A DNA stretch of 64,000 nt from UBA6489 sp942490775 (GCA_942490775.1 CALNYL010000013.1:1-64000), one strand, 5' to 3'. Positions 1-10,771 are shown, counted from the first letter of the stretch. Notes: generated by a model from the sequence alone, not told the origin. Program-made: numbers and translations.

Positions 1-2060
1 TAAATTATCCATTCCATAGATATTAATATAACCTTTAGTATTAATAGTATCACCTTTTTGAACATTAGAAGCAGTATCTTGAAGATATATAGAAGTAATC
101 TCTAAATCAGGCTCAACATTTAATTCATCACCAATAGTATAATTTCTTTGTGCATAATTATTAGACTCATTAGACTCATCAATATAATTATTTTTATCAA
201 CATATGCCTTGAAAGTATAAACCTCACCATTAGGTTCATGATTTTCAAAGTAATTAAACTCACATTCTAAAATAACACTTTCAGCACTTCAATCTCTAGT
301 ATCATAATTAGTTTGAGTATTTATATAACAATATTCTAAGTTATTATTATTAATACTATATAAATACACATAATAATTATAATTTTCTAAATTATCCATT
401 CCGTTGATATTAATATAACCTTTAGTATTAATAGTATCACCTTTTTGAACATTAGAAGCAGTATCTTGAAGATATATAGAAGTAATCTCTAAATCAGGCT
501 CTACTTTTATTTCTTCACCATTAGTATAATTTCTTTGTGCATAATTATTAGACTCATTAGACTCATCAATATAATCATTTTTATCAACATATGCCTTGAA
601 AGTATAAAACTCACTCATTGAGTTCATGATTTTCAAAGTAATTAAACTCACATTCTAAAATAACACTTTCAGCACTTCAATCTCTAGTATCATAATTAGT
701 TTGAGTATTTATATAACAATATTCTAAGTTATTATTATTATCATCATATAAATACACATAATAATTATAATTTTCTAAATTATCCATTCCAAGGATATTA
801 ATATAACCTTTAGTATTAATAGTATCACCTTTTTGAACATTAGAAGCAGTATCTTGAAGATATATAGAAGTAATCAAAAAATCAGGCTCAACATTTAATT
901 CATCACCAATAGTATAATTTCTTTGTGCATATTTATTAGACTCATTAGACTCATCAATATAATTATTTTTATCAACATATGCCTTGAAAGTATAAACAGC
1001 ACCATTAGGTTCATGATTTTCAAAGTAATTAAACTCACATTCTAAAATAACACTTTCAGCACTTCAATCTCTAGTATCATAATTAGTTTGAGTATTTATA
1101 TAACAATATTCTAAGTTATTATTATTATCATCATATAAATACACATAATAATTATAATTTTCTAAATTATCCATTCCGGTTGATATTAATATAACCTTTA
1201 GTATTAATAGTTATCACCTTTTTGAACATTAGAAGCAGTATCTTGAAGATATATAGAAGTAATCTCTAAATCAGGCTCAACATTTAATTCATCACCAATA
1301 GTATAATTTTCTTTGTGCATAATTATTAGACTCATTAGACTCATCAATATAATCATTTTTATCAACATATGCTCTGAAAGTATATTCTTTACCACTAGGA
1401 TCATAGTTTTCAAAATAGTCAAAATCACATTCTACTGTCATACTCTCAGAACTTCAATCTCTAGTATCATCATTTGTTATAAGATTTTTATAACAAGATT
1501 CCAAAAAACCATTATTTTCGTTGTATAAATATGCATGATAAGTAAAGCTGTCTCCATCATCCATTCATGTAATACTTATATAACTCTTTGTAGTTATAGT
1601 ATCACCTTTTTGAACATTAGAAGCAGTATCTTGAAGATATATAGAAGTAATCTCTAAATCAGGCTCAACATTTAATTCATCACCAATAGTATAATTTCTT
1701 TGTGCATAATTATTAGACTCATTAGACTCATCAATATAATCATTTTTATCAACATATGCTCTGAAAGTATATTCTTTACCACTAGGATCATAGTTTTCAA
1801 AATAGTCAAAATCACATTCTACTGTCATACTCTCAGAACTTCAATCTCTAGTATCATCATTTGTTATAAGATTTTTATAACAAGATTCCAAAAAACCATT
1901 ATTTTCGTTGTATAAATATGCATGATAAGTAAAGCTGTCTCCATCATCCATTCATGTAATACTTATGTAACTCTTTGTGGTAATAGTATCACCTTCTTGA
2001 ACATTAGAAGCAGAATCAATTAAATAAATAGAGCTTAAATTTATATCAGGTTCTCCATTA
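1..2060 (-). repeat. Tandem ~387-bp coding repeat, about five and a half copies
   Basis: Near-identical units recur with a period of about 387 bp; the landmark for the EPDLEITS segment falls near 105, 490, 880, 1265 and 1655, with a divergent first copy near 2045. Adjacent units differ by a few substitutions and single-base indels. The two units nearest the start (about 1400-2000) form one sequence subgroup and the rest another, which suggests block duplication within the array. Confidence 0.9.
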
Positions 2061-2462
2061 TTTTCTTCTATTGTTACGCAATCCTATCCGTTTCAGATGT
2101 TCAATCTGTACGAAAACATTTTATCCATATCTCTAAACTCGTTGTACTAGAACTTATATAAGAGCTAGTAGTAGGAAAAGAAGCACTATCAATTGGCTCA
2201 TAAGTAGTTTCATTCCATTGCACTACACCAATATTTGTTCTAGTATGAAGATTATCAATTCACAATCAAACACATCTAGAAAACTCTGGAGCTTCATTCA
2301 AAATGCCATTGTAAATTTATATCTTGTCATCTTGTTACAGATACATCTCATGATATAGAATTTAGTGATCTCTACAACAGCAAAAGCAATATGTTAAATA
2401 GATGTTAACAAAATCAGTAATCATAAAATTATAGCTAATGGCTTTTTATAAAAATTTCTCAT
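1..2462 (-). pseudogene. Tandem-repeat (CARDB-like) surface protein, partial, several frameshifts
   Basis: Predicted exported protein made of about 129-residue modules; the 3' end lies outside the window. Each module contains EPDLEITSIYLQDTASNVQ, then YVYLYDDNNNNLEYC and FKAYVDKNDYIDESNESN, a spacing like CARDB-type beta-sandwich adhesion modules (inference). The ATG at 2462 opens a good signal peptide (MRNFYKKPLAIILGLLILL) but meets TAA after 22 codons. The following non-repetitive region changes frame at least twice (near 2300 and 2080), and the repeats shift frame again near 1310, 1205-1180 and 610. Most shifts are one-base differences from sister modules, for example an extra T near 1307. 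It may be a decayed adhesin, a phase-variable gene or an assembly artefact of a repeat. The repeats are certain; function is inferred. Confidence 0.7.
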
Positions 2463-2683
2463 AATAAAATAATTATAAAATAAAAATTAAAATATACATT
2501 AAGGAATTAAAAAAGTTCCTAAGTACATTTTTAGTAACGACATTATTATATTCAAGTGACAAAAAAAAGCAAATCTAACTTGACTTATTCCCATTTTTAG
2601 GCATCCGTTAGTGTGGTAAATATTAAGTTTATACCTATATTAGTAGAAATTTAATATTAAAAATAATGATTTCAGCTTTTTTT

Positions 2684-2711
2684 TTGACTTATTTTATAAA
2701 ATAAATAATAT
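2684..2711 (+). promoter_or_regulatory. Putative sigma-70 promoter of the trpR-like gene
   Basis: TTGACT and TAATAT are separated by 16 bp, and the start codon follows 12 bp after the -10 box. This would drive the trpR-trpC-trpD-trpF run. Predicted by eye only. Confidence 0.45.
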
Positions 2712-2723
2712 CTTCATATTACT

Positions 2724-3005
2724 ATGATAATACAGAAATACATGAAATTACCAGAATCCTTAAAATTACTCACCGATACACTTTGGCAAATCAATAATAA
2801 AAGTGACTTTTCAGGTGTCTTAGGAGATTTATTAACTCCTTCTGAGATAACAGATGTAGCAGATAGAATAAAAATTTTAAAAATGCTAAAAAAATGAATC
2901 CCTCAAAGAAAAATAGCTGAAGAGCTTTGAATTTCTGTAACAACAGTCACAAGAGGGAATAGAGTTTTAAAATATGAAGGGAAAGGGATAGAAAAATATA
3001 TATAA
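2724..3005 (+). CDS. TrpR/YerC-family helix-turn-helix regulator
   Basis: Predicted 93-residue DNA-binding protein of the Trp repressor superfamily (TrpR or YerC/YecD type). The C-terminal half carries a clear helix-turn-helix, GIPQRKIAEELGISVTTVTR, preceded by LTPSEITDVADRIKIL, the usual TrpR-family spacing. Two glycines of the HTH are encoded by TGA. It is the first gene before trpC-trpD-trpF and has its own promoter, so control of tryptophan synthesis in response to tryptophan is the natural inference. Whether it binds tryptophan, as enterobacterial TrpR does, or is a YerC-type regulator cannot be read from the sequence. Confidence 0.8.
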
Positions 3006-3008
3006 AGA

Positions 3009-3043
3009 CCACCCCCTAGCCCCCTCCTTAGTAAGGAGGGGGG
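3009..3043 (+). repeat. Palindromic repeat, family A
   Basis: CCACCCCCTAGCC followed by a short CTCCTTAGTAAGGAG hairpin. It lies just after the stop of the trpR-like gene. Sister copies are near 3870, 10772, 17044 and 36456. Confidence 0.8.
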
Positions 3044-3063
3044 AAATAATAGGAAAACTTGTT

Positions 3064-3116
3064 TATAATCCATCCTGAATTCCTTGTCTAGATTGCGAAG
3101 GAAGGAGGCTACAAAT
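3064..3116 (-). repeat. Palindromic repeat, family B
   Basis: Read on the minus strand it begins with TTGTAGCCTCCTTCC and ends with a GGATGGATTATAA-like tail around a short inverted repeat. It sits between the trpR-like gene and trpC. Sister copies are near 8705, 25485, 32163, 41775, 45949 and 49330. Confidence 0.75.
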
Positions 3117-3149
3117 TAGTGAAAATAAAAATTAAATAATATAAAAAAA

Positions 3150-3869
3150 ATGAACATTTTAGATAAAATAATTTTAAACAAAAAAAAAGAACTAAAAAAT
3201 ATAAAATCAAACTCTGAAAAATTCAAAAAAATATTCTCAAAAAAAGAAGCTAGTATTATTTGAGAAATAAAATTAGCATCCCCAAAATTTGATTACTCAG
3301 ATAAAATAGACCTAAAACAAGTTTTTGATTTTTATTGAAATGATAGAAGTATAAAAGTAGTTTCTGTTCTTATTGATGAAAAATATTTTTTTTGAGATAT
3401 AGAAAGAGGTTATAATTTTAAGAGAATATATAATAAAACCATATTTTTTAAAGAATTTGTAATAAACAAAAGACAAATAGATTGAGCAAGTTACTACTGA
3501 TACGATTGATTACTTCTTTTAAAGAGAGTTTTAAGTACTGAAAAAATAAACGAATTTATAGAATATTCTCTAGAAAAAGACATTTTTCCCATTGTTGAAA
3601 TTGATAATGAAAAAGATTTAGACGAAATTTTAGAAAAACTACCTTACGAAAATAAAAGCTGGTGAATATGAATAAACTGCAGAAACCTATGAACCATGGA
3701 AATAGACAGAAACAAACACTTTACCATCTATGAAAAATATAAAAATAAACTTGAAAATAGATTAGTATTTGCTTTTTCTTGAATAGACAATTTGGAGCAA
3801 GTAGGAGATTATAAGTGAAAATATAATGGAGTTTTGATAGGAACAAGCTTTATGAAGAGGTTTATTTAA
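3150..3869 (+). CDS. trpC: Indole-3-glycerol phosphate synthase
   Basis: Converts carboxyphenylamino-deoxyribulose phosphate to indole-3-glycerol phosphate, the fourth step of the tryptophan branch (cytoplasm). 239 residues, near the family's usual ~255, single TIM barrel without a TrpF fusion. Recognisable landmarks are EIKLASPKFDYS (family EIKRASPS region), DGLLLLKRVLS (family D-A-I/V-L-L strand), FPIVEI, GINCRNLGTMEID (family GINNRNL) and FAFSGIDNLEQ, GVLIGTSFM near the end. The ATG follows an A-rich stretch with no clear Shine-Dalgarno. Repeat copies separate it from both neighbours. Assignment is firm; the barrel is slightly short. Confidence 0.93.
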
Positions 3870-3904
3870 CCACCCCCTAGCCCCCTCCTTATCAAGGAGG
3901 GGGG
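3870..3904 (+). repeat. Palindromic repeat, family A
   Basis: Almost identical to the copy near 3009, with CTCCTTATCAAGGAG as the hairpin. It begins directly after the trpC stop codon and fills most of the gap to trpD. Confidence 0.8.
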
Positions 3905-3934
3905 AAAGATATTTTAAAACTTAACAAAAAAACT

Positions 3935-4786
3935 ATGCTAAAATTTATACAAACAGTGCTAGAAAAAAAACTAACAGAAGACCAAAAATTAAAACTACTA
4001 ATAGAAATAGCAAACAAAAAAGTAGAACCCGAAGAACTAGCAGATATTATCAAATACATAAAATCTAAACAAGCAATAAAACTAGACCTACCAAACTCAC
4101 TAGATATAGTATGAACATGATGAAGCTGACTACCAAGAATAAACACCTCAACCCTGACCTGCCTAAAATTAGCAAAAGAAGGAGTAAAAATAACAAAACA
4201 CTGAAACAATGCCGCAAGCTGAAGATTCGGAAGCTTTGACCTAATAGAAGAACTTGGATATAAAATCCCTGAAACCAAAGAAGAAGTACTAGAAGAATAT
4301 GAAAAAAATAACCTAGCATTTTTACATGCAAAAAAATTCTACCCATTTTTTAAAGAATTTTGAGAAGTCAGAAAAAGATATGGAAAACCAACTATTTTTA
4401 ATATCCTATGACCCCTACTAGCACCAGTAAACAGTGATAACCAACTTATAGGTTGTAGCTTTGCAGATAAAATGGAATTGATGATAGAAGCCTCTAGGCT
4501 TCTATGAAGAAAAAGAGTAATGGTAGTTAGAGGAGACGATGGTTTAGACGAAGTTACTCTATCAGCAGAAACTAAAGTATATGAACTATCTGATGGTAAA
4601 ATAAAAGACTATAAAGTCACTCCAGAAGAATTTGGATTTAAAAGAGTAGCAATTGAAGAAATAATGGCAGAAGAAATAGAAATTAAAATAGCAATAGCAA
4701 AAGATATAATTAACTGAACCTGCAAAGATGCTTACAATGATTTGGTTGAGTTGAATATGAAGATGGCGAAAAGATTGATGAGATAA
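3935..4786 (+). CDS. trpD: Anthranilate phosphoribosyltransferase
   Basis: Transfers phosphoribose from PRPP to anthranilate, the second step of the tryptophan branch. 283 residues, shorter than the typical 330-340. The nucleoside-binding motif DIVGTGGSGLPRINTST is present with its glycines written as TGA, followed by KHGNNAASGRFGSFDLIEEL, HAKKFYPFF, RYGKPTIFNILGPLLAP and VVRGDDGLDEVT, all characteristic of TrpD. The last ~50 residues of typical TrpD are shortened. It lies between trpC and trpF, in pathway context. Confidence 0.95.
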
Positions 4787-4789
4787 TAA

Positions 4790-4860
4790 CAAGGGTGAAC
4801 ACAAGGTTCACCCCTACTATAAATATTACTGTAGGGGCAAATACCTTGTGTTTGCCCTAA
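4790..4860. repeat. Long imperfect inverted repeat downstream of trpD
   Basis: An AAGGGTGAACACAAGG... arm and a CCTTGTGTTTGCCCT arm enclose a second pair, CCCCTAC and GTAGGGG. The hairpin could end trpD transcription or mark a small mobile repeat; no clear T-tract follows. Confidence 0.6.
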
Positions 4861-4931
4861 CTTAACTTTCCAGCTATGCTCTCCTTTAGAGAGGAAGAAA
4901 CAGTAGGAATTTATATATATAAAATAAAACA

Positions 4932-5579
4932 ATGAAACACAAAATACTAAAAATCTGTTGAATCAGAAAACCACTTTCAAACTATTACTGAATAGATATG
5001 CTCGGTTTTAATTTTATAGAAATTTCAAAAAGAAAAATAACCACACAACAAGCAAAAAACATAAAAACACCACTATCAGTTATGAGAATATGACTATTCT
5101 GAAGATACGATAAACAAAATAAACTCTGGTGCGATTTATCAGAAGAAGAAACAGATAAAATTATAGAAACTGCAAAAGAAACCAATATGAAATGAGTACA
5201 AGCTTATGGTGTAACAAACTTTGACAAATTTAAACAAGCCTGACTATACACAATATGCCCAATAAATCACAATGAAATAATATCTTCTCCTCTAACTACT
5301 ATCATTTGAGATTTAAGAGAAGAAGATTTAGAAAATATAGATTTATTGATTATAGATTCCTCTAATCCCTGAAGCTGAGTTTGATATGATTATTCTAAGC
5401 TATGAGAAATGAAACTAAAAAAGCCTTTTCTTGTAGCCTGAGGAGTTGATAAAAACAGCATCTCAGAAATATTTGAGCAAGTCCCTAATTGCATTTGAGT
5501 AGATATTGCCTCTGGAGTTGATAATTGAGAAAATGTGGATGAAGAGATGGTGAGGGAGATGTTGGAATATATGAGGTAA
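4932..5579 (+). CDS. trpF: Phosphoribosylanthranilate isomerase
   Basis: Catalyses the Amadori rearrangement of phosphoribosylanthranilate, the third step of the tryptophan branch. 215 residues, normal for TrpF. The N-terminal KICGIRK holds the catalytic cysteine. The second half shows LLIIDSSNPGSGVGYDYSKL (family LLDT..GGTG..FDW, containing the general-acid Asp), then PFLVAGGVDKNSISE and GVDIASGVDNGENVDEE, the phosphate-binding end of the barrel. It closes the trpC-trpD-trpF group. Confidence 0.93.
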
Positions 5580-5581
5580 AG

Positions 5582-6079
5582 TTAAAATGTTGGTGCAGGA
5601 ATATCTATCATTAACATCATAGATAATCCTATAATACCACCTAACAAAGCTAATCCAAAAAATATTTTTATTTGTTTTGCTGTAATTTTATCTGTAACAC
5701 CATTAAAACCATTTTTTACCATTATTCATGGATGCTTTTCCAAAAATTCAGCACCATCCTTAAAATAAATCCATATAATAGATAAAATCCAAAGAATAAT
5801 TATTGAAAGATAAAACATTAACACAAATGGATTAGAAAAATCTGGATTAAAGTAGTCAAGGAAACTTTTTGTATAATTGGTCATGTTTCCTATTCCTATT
5901 ATTAACCAAGGGATATTTCCAAAAATTATCCAACCTTTAAATATTTTATCATAACCAGTTTTTAATTCAGGATTTTCTTTTATATATTTTTGAGATTTTA
6001 TTTTAAAAATAAATCCATTGACAAAAGTTCCTACAATAAGAAAAAGCCAAATGTTCTTTAAAATTATTTCTGCCATCAT
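5582..6079 (-). CDS. Small multi-pass membrane protein of unknown function
   Basis: 165 residues with about four hydrophobic segments: NIWLFLIVGTFVNGFIF, GWIIFGNIPWLIIGIG, VLMFYLSIIILWILSIIW and, near the C-terminus, GLALLGGIIGLSMML. No family recognised. Only about one of 15 glycines is TGA (HPGIM near residue 118), far below the neighbouring trp genes, so the codon usage looks like recently imported DNA. It is convergent with trpF, ending 3 bp from the trpF stop, and is followed upstream by a lipoprotein gene with the same bias. Confidence 0.75.
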
Positions 6080-6125
6080 ATTTTTTCTTTATTAAAAGAT
6101 ATTTGTAGAACTAGAAGTAAAGCAA

Positions 6126-6815
6126 TTATTTCTTAATATTTTCATAAAATTTATCAAAATCGGATGAAAGATTTTCTATTGTTTTTGCTTCTGAAAAATA
6201 TTTAGAATCTACACCAAGAAATTCTATAAAACCAACTTTTGTTTCAACATCATATTCACCAAGAGCTGAATCAAGATACAAGTATCCTACTTGAGCAAAA
6301 ATTTTATATTCATCTTTATTAAAGTCTTTTATGAAAAATTGTATACCAACTTTCCCATTATCTTCATAAAGATTAAAAGATATATCTTCTATTTTAATAG
6401 CTCTATCTGCAAAACGAATTTCTGAATGTAAAGGTTTTCTTCTTGGTCTAAATTTTGTAATGATCCATTTTTCTAATTTTGGTGAACTATTATATAAATT
6501 TTCAACTGCTGGAAATGCTTTTTTGATTCATCCTGCACTTATTACAAATTCTCTTTGATTATTTTTAAGGATTGGTCAAAATTCAAAGGTAAGATCTGGA
6601 TGAACCTTAGATAATTCATGAATTAAAATATCAAATATTTCTTCTTGATCCTTCTCAAAATTAAAAATCATTTCTTCATTATCAACAAACCAAGTCCAAA
6701 ACTTTTCTTCTGGAGTTAAGGTGATTTGTTTTTCCCTTTTAATAACATCTTGCGAACAACTAAATATAAATATAGAACATAGAATTGATAAAATTATTGT
6801 TAATACTGATTTCAT
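6126..6815 (-). CDS. Predicted lipoprotein of unknown function
   Basis: 229 residues. The N-terminus MKSVLTIILSILCSIFIFSC is a lipoprotein-type signal ending in a Cys. The mature part starts with EEKFWTWFVDNEEMIF and includes GGIKKAFPAVENLY and WIITKFRPRRK; similar hypothetical proteins occur in Bacteroidota as far as I remember, but I cannot name the family. Only about two of nine glycines use TGA. With the adjacent membrane gene it looks like a small cassette acquired from a standard-code donor. Function unknown. Confidence 0.75.
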
Positions 6816-6995
6816 ATTTTACATTTTTGAAAGGAAAAAACTAAAACTTTATCTGAAAAATAATTTGTTCTTATATAAATAATTGTATAGTCTAAACACA
6901 TTGTACAATAGGCTATATACATAATATATATAGAAAAAAATAGTAAAAGTAGTATACTAAACTTAGAATATTTTAGTTAACATAATACTTTTACT

Positions 6996-7988
6996 ATGAG
7001 TATAATATATCCAAACAAAGGGAAAACACAAGGTCATTTAAGAGAAATAATGACAAAAGATTACAAACAATGCTGAAATTCAGTATTAGTATCTAAAAAA
7101 TACCAAGTTACAGCCAATACAGTACTAAAACGGAGCAATGCAGAAAGCCTTGAAAATAAAAGCTCAGCCCCAAAAATACCATTCAGAAAATACGAATTAC
7201 CTGATTTATGCCTAATATATTGGCTTTATGAAAAGGATAATTTAAAATGAGATGAAATATTGGATTATTTTGAAGAAAATAATATAGAGATAAAAAGATC
7301 ATCAATTTATTACTATCTAAAGATTTGGGGCTTAACAAAGAGAAGAAAGGAGGCAAAGAAACGAATTAATCAACAGTTTAAAGACTATGACCCCTGATTT
7401 GTGCATGTAGATATTACATATTGACCAAAATTAAATGGAAAAAAATGGTATATATTTGTTGCTATAGACAGAGCAACAAGGCTAATTTATATTGAAATTC
7501 ATGATAACAAAAGAGCAAAGACAGCTTCAAATTTTCTGGAAAAAGCTATAGAATTCTTTCCATTTCATATAACAAAAGTTTTAACAGATAATGGCAAAGA
7601 ATTCACATTAAACAATCATAAATGAAATCAAGAATGTGATTTAATTTGAGCTTTTGATAAAATATGTAATTCAAATAACATAGAACACAGAACAACAAGA
7701 CCATATACACCACAAACAAATTGAATGGTAGAGAAGTCAAATGATACAATTAAATCAAATACTCTAAAAATAAAATCATATGAAACTCCTGAAGAAATGA
7801 CTAAAGATTTACTTAGTTTTATGGTTTTTTACAACTTAAATCGTAGACACAGTAGTTTGATAAAGGAATTATGAGTTAGAACCCCATACAATGCATTAGA
7901 ATACTGGTATGAGAAAGATTCTAGTATATTTAAAGAAGATTTATTTGATTTCAAAGAAAAATTACTTAAAATTAAGAAGAATTTATAG
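6996..7988 (+). CDS. IS481-family DDE transposase
   Basis: 330-residue transposase with an N-terminal helix-turn-helix region (VSKKYQVTANTVLKRS), a linker and an rve integrase core. The catalytic triad can be placed at D139 (HVDITYG), D198 (VLTDNGKEF) and E246 (PQTNGMVEKSN); the AIDRATRLIYIEI strand is typical of IS481. The D-to-E spacing is longer than in many relatives because of a short insertion. The frame is intact with TGA as glycine, so the element has been maintained or recoded in a code-25 host and may be active. Confidence 0.9.
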
Positions 7989-8068
7989 AAAATTCAAGTA
8001 TAAAATTGATACTTTTTGATTGAGGAAGTGCAGTCCCCCCCCTTAATAAAATCATTATTTTTTATAAA

Positions 8069-8165
8069 TTATTTTGAAAAGATACACTAAAAAGGGCAAA
8101 CGGATAAAACTTTCTTTTTGCATATCGTCGTTTGCCCTTGGTAAACACATATTTTCAAAATAATT
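8069..8165. repeat. Nested inverted repeat in the right arm of the IS
   Basis: AAGGGCAAACG and CGTTTGCCCTT form an inner hairpin with a ~26-nt loop; an outer pair, AATTATTTTGAAAA and TTTTCAAAATAATTT, surrounds it. The gap between the transposase and the HIT gene (7989-8363) contains only this, a C-rich tract near 8034 and the IS end. Confidence 0.6.
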
Positions 8166-8363
8166 TGTCAAAAATTGATTTTATGTAAACGGTATCTCTT
8201 TTACTAATTTTCTGTTGTACAATCTCTTTGGACTTAACAAATAATTAATAAAATACAAACCATTAAAACACAAAGTTTAAATTAAAATTGAGTATACTAA
8301 CTTAAATTAAATATTCAAGAAAATTTACAACTCAAAAGAAAATTAAAAACTAACAAAAAAAAT

Positions 8364-8702
8364 ATGACCAAACAAAAATACGACTTCTACTGCGAAGAAG
8401 CACTATCATGAAAAACAAAGATAGACATACTATACGAATCCGAAAATGTTTTAGCATTTTACCACACAAAACCATTCTGGGAAAAACATATTGTAATAAT
8501 TCCCAAAAAGCATATAAAAGACCTAATCAGTTTATCTGACGAAGACATACATATTGTTTCTGAAATTATGAAAGTCGCTAGAGACCTAGCAAAAAAGTTA
8601 AATTTAAGCAATTGAGTAAAACTACTAACAAACCTTGGAGAATTCCAAGACACACCACACCTACATTTTCATTTAGCTGAAGGAAAAGAAATAAAATACT
8701 AA
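8364..8702 (+). CDS. HIT-family (histidine triad) nucleotide-binding protein
   Basis: 112-residue protein of the HINT/HIT branch of nucleotide hydrolases and transferases, which act on AMP conjugates. The triad is H99-L-H101-F-H103 (TPHLHFHLAEG); the N-terminal half has VLAFYHTKPFWEKHIVIIPK, the usual D-x-P-x-HxLVIPK region with Asp replaced. Length and architecture fit a single-domain HIT protein. The exact substrate is unknown. Confidence 0.92.
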
Positions 8703-8704
8703 AC

Positions 8705-8760
8705 TTGTAGCCTCTTTCCCTTATATAAGGGAAAGAATTTTACAAAGTGTATCCTTTAGG
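8705..8760 (+). repeat. Palindromic repeat, family B
   Basis: TTGTAGCCTCTTTCCCTTAT followed by ATAAGGGAAAGAATT, a compact hairpin directly after the HIT stop codon. Confidence 0.75.
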
Positions 8761-8800
8761 GCAAGTATGGGTTATTTATTTAGAAAATTAACAAAAAAAT

Positions 8801-8899
8801 ATGAACAAAACTATAAAAACTTTAGGAATTATATTATTTTACATTGTTGATGCTATTATTTTTACAGCCATTATATTAATTATTAGAGATTATTTTTAA
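8801..8899 (+). CDS. Possible 32-residue single-span membrane peptide
   Basis: MNKTIKTLGIILFYIVDAII and the following residues form one hydrophobic helix ending in RDYF. It precedes trpEG by 18 bp and is preceded by AAAAAAAT like many starts here. No homologue recognised; an ORF this short could be chance. Confidence 0.35.
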   Translation: MNKTIKTLGIILFYIVDAIIFTAIILIIRDYF

Positions 8900-8917
8900 A
8901 ACCTAACCAAACCACAC

Positions 8918-10768
8918 ATGTACAACAAACCATTTATAATAAGCAAAAAAAAGTGACAAACCTTTATAAAATACTACTCAGGACAAGTAAAAAACTACAA
9001 CAAACTAGAAGAAATTACAAAAGAAGAACAAATATTCGCCGTACCATTTTCTCAAATAAGAGAAAGAAACTTTGAAGTAAACGACTGATGAGAAAAAATA
9101 ATCTCCATAATAGTAAAAAAAAAAAAATACTTTAATTTTGAAGAATTCTCTAAAACATTCACAGAAAAAGAATCTAATTTAGAACAAGACCTACAAGAAC
9201 ACTTCAGTGAACAACAGTACAAACAAATAGTAAAAGACATAGTAGAAAAAGAAATATGAAACTGAGAATGAGCAAATTTTTTAGTAGCTCAAAAAGTCAG
9301 TTCAAAAATAAAAAACTTTGATATAGAAACAGCACTATCCATATTTAAAAGACTATTAGAATGAGACTATGGATCCTATTTACACTATATATTTTTTGAT
9401 GGGAAAAAGATTTTTATATGAGCAAGTCCAGAAAGAAATGTAACCATAGAAAACACCCCGGAGCCAGAACAAGATAAACATAAAGTCAGAATGAACCCAA
9501 TCTCAGGAACATTTAAAAAAGCATGATACAAAAATTATTTAGACTTTAAAAGTGACTTTCTAGAATTTTTAAAAGACCCAAAAGAAATAAACGAACTATT
9601 TATGGCAACAGACGAAGAACTAAAAATGATGAGTAACATATGCACCAGCTGATGAATCATAGTTTGACCAATACTAAAAGAAATGGCAAACCTAATCCAC
9701 ACAGAATACCTACTAAGCTGAAACTCAAATCTAGAAAAAATAGAAATACTAAAACAAAGTATGTGGGCATCAACCGTTGTATGAAGCCCAATAGAAAGTG
9801 CATTCAGAGTAATTAAAAAATATGAAAACTTCAGTAGGAAATACTATGCCTGAGCAATTTGTCATCAAGAAGAAGGAAGTCTAGATAGTGCAATAATGAT
9901 AAGAACACTACAATTAGATACTAATTGAAACCTAGAAGCCTATGTCTGAGCAAGTCTAGTAAAAGACTCACAACCACAAAAAGAATATGAAGAAATAAAT
10001 ATAAAACTAGCATGAATAGTAAATGCCGTCCTATGAATAAAAAAACAAATGCCTAGTTTTACAAGAAACTATTATTTAGACGACGAAGTACAAGAACTAG
10101 TACAAATCAGAAACCAAAACCTAAGTAAAACATGGTTTTTTAAACAAACTAAAACCATAAAAGAAAAACTAAAATGAAAAAACTGTATAATAATAAATAA
10201 TGAAGATGATTTTACAAATATGGTTGCTCATTTATTGAAACTTTTATGATTAAATGTTAAAATTATCAGATATAGTGATATACCTCTAACTAATACTATT
10301 ATTTGAAATGAAAATAAAGAATATATATTAGATAATTATGACTATATACTTATCTGACCATGACCATGAAATCCACTAGATAATAACGAAAAAATGAAAA
10401 AAAATCTAGAAATTATTAACTATGCAGAAAACAAGAAAATCAAATATTTCTGAATATGCCTATGACACCAACTTATATCTAGATATAAATGATTAAAACT
10501 AAAAAAGAAACCAGAAACAACACAATGAGAACAAATAAAAGTTAATTTATTTTGAGAAAAGCAGTTAGTAGCCTTTTATAATACCTTTGCTAGTTTTACT
10601 GATGAAAATATTGAAAATAAAATTAATTTTAGAACCTCTTACAATAAAGATAGCTGAGAAATATATGCTCTAAAATGAAAAAACTTCTTTTCATTTCAGT
10701 TTCACCCAGAAAGTATTTTAACTAAAAATTGATTAGAAATTCTAGAAAAATATTTATTGGAAATTTAG
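8918..10768 (+). CDS. trpEG: Anthranilate synthase, fused TrpE-TrpG (PhzE-like architecture)
   Basis: Converts chorismate and glutamine to anthranilate, the committed tryptophan step. 616 residues in one frame. Residues 1 to ~410 are the chorismate-binding domain: IFIGASPERNVTIE, PISGTFKK, a WASTVVGSPIESAF region and the C-terminal KYYAGAICHQEEGSLDSA (family Y-x-G-x-[IV]-G). Residues ~440-616 are a class-I glutamine amidotransferase: GPGPGNPLDN, nucleophile Cys514 in FGICLGHQ and His596-Pro-Glu. Single-chain synthases of this order are also found as PhzE or as salicylate/aminodeoxyisochorismate enzymes, but the complete trp set nearby favours anthranilate synthase. Confidence 0.88.
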
Positions 10769-10771
10769 AGA

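Larger units (their letters stand above)
6900..8223 (+). mobile_element. IS481-type insertion sequence with tentative terminal repeats
   Basis: The transposase gene is bracketed by ATTGTACAATAG at 6900 and its near-complement CTGTTGTACAAT ending at 8223; similarity continues inward (a TAGTAAAAG tract on both sides). No target duplication was established. The right arm also holds nested hairpins around 8070-8165. Confidence 0.5.

Noticed and set aside
1313..1915. Two identical 71-residue plus-strand ORFs (1313-1528 and 1700-1915)
   Set aside because: They are antisense shadows of the tandem repeat; their identity simply reflects the identical repeat units.
8069..8165. Integron attC or riboswitch at the nested hairpins after the transposase
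   Set aside because: No conserved attC core sites or riboswitch sequence motifs are visible, and the location inside the IS right arm explains it better.
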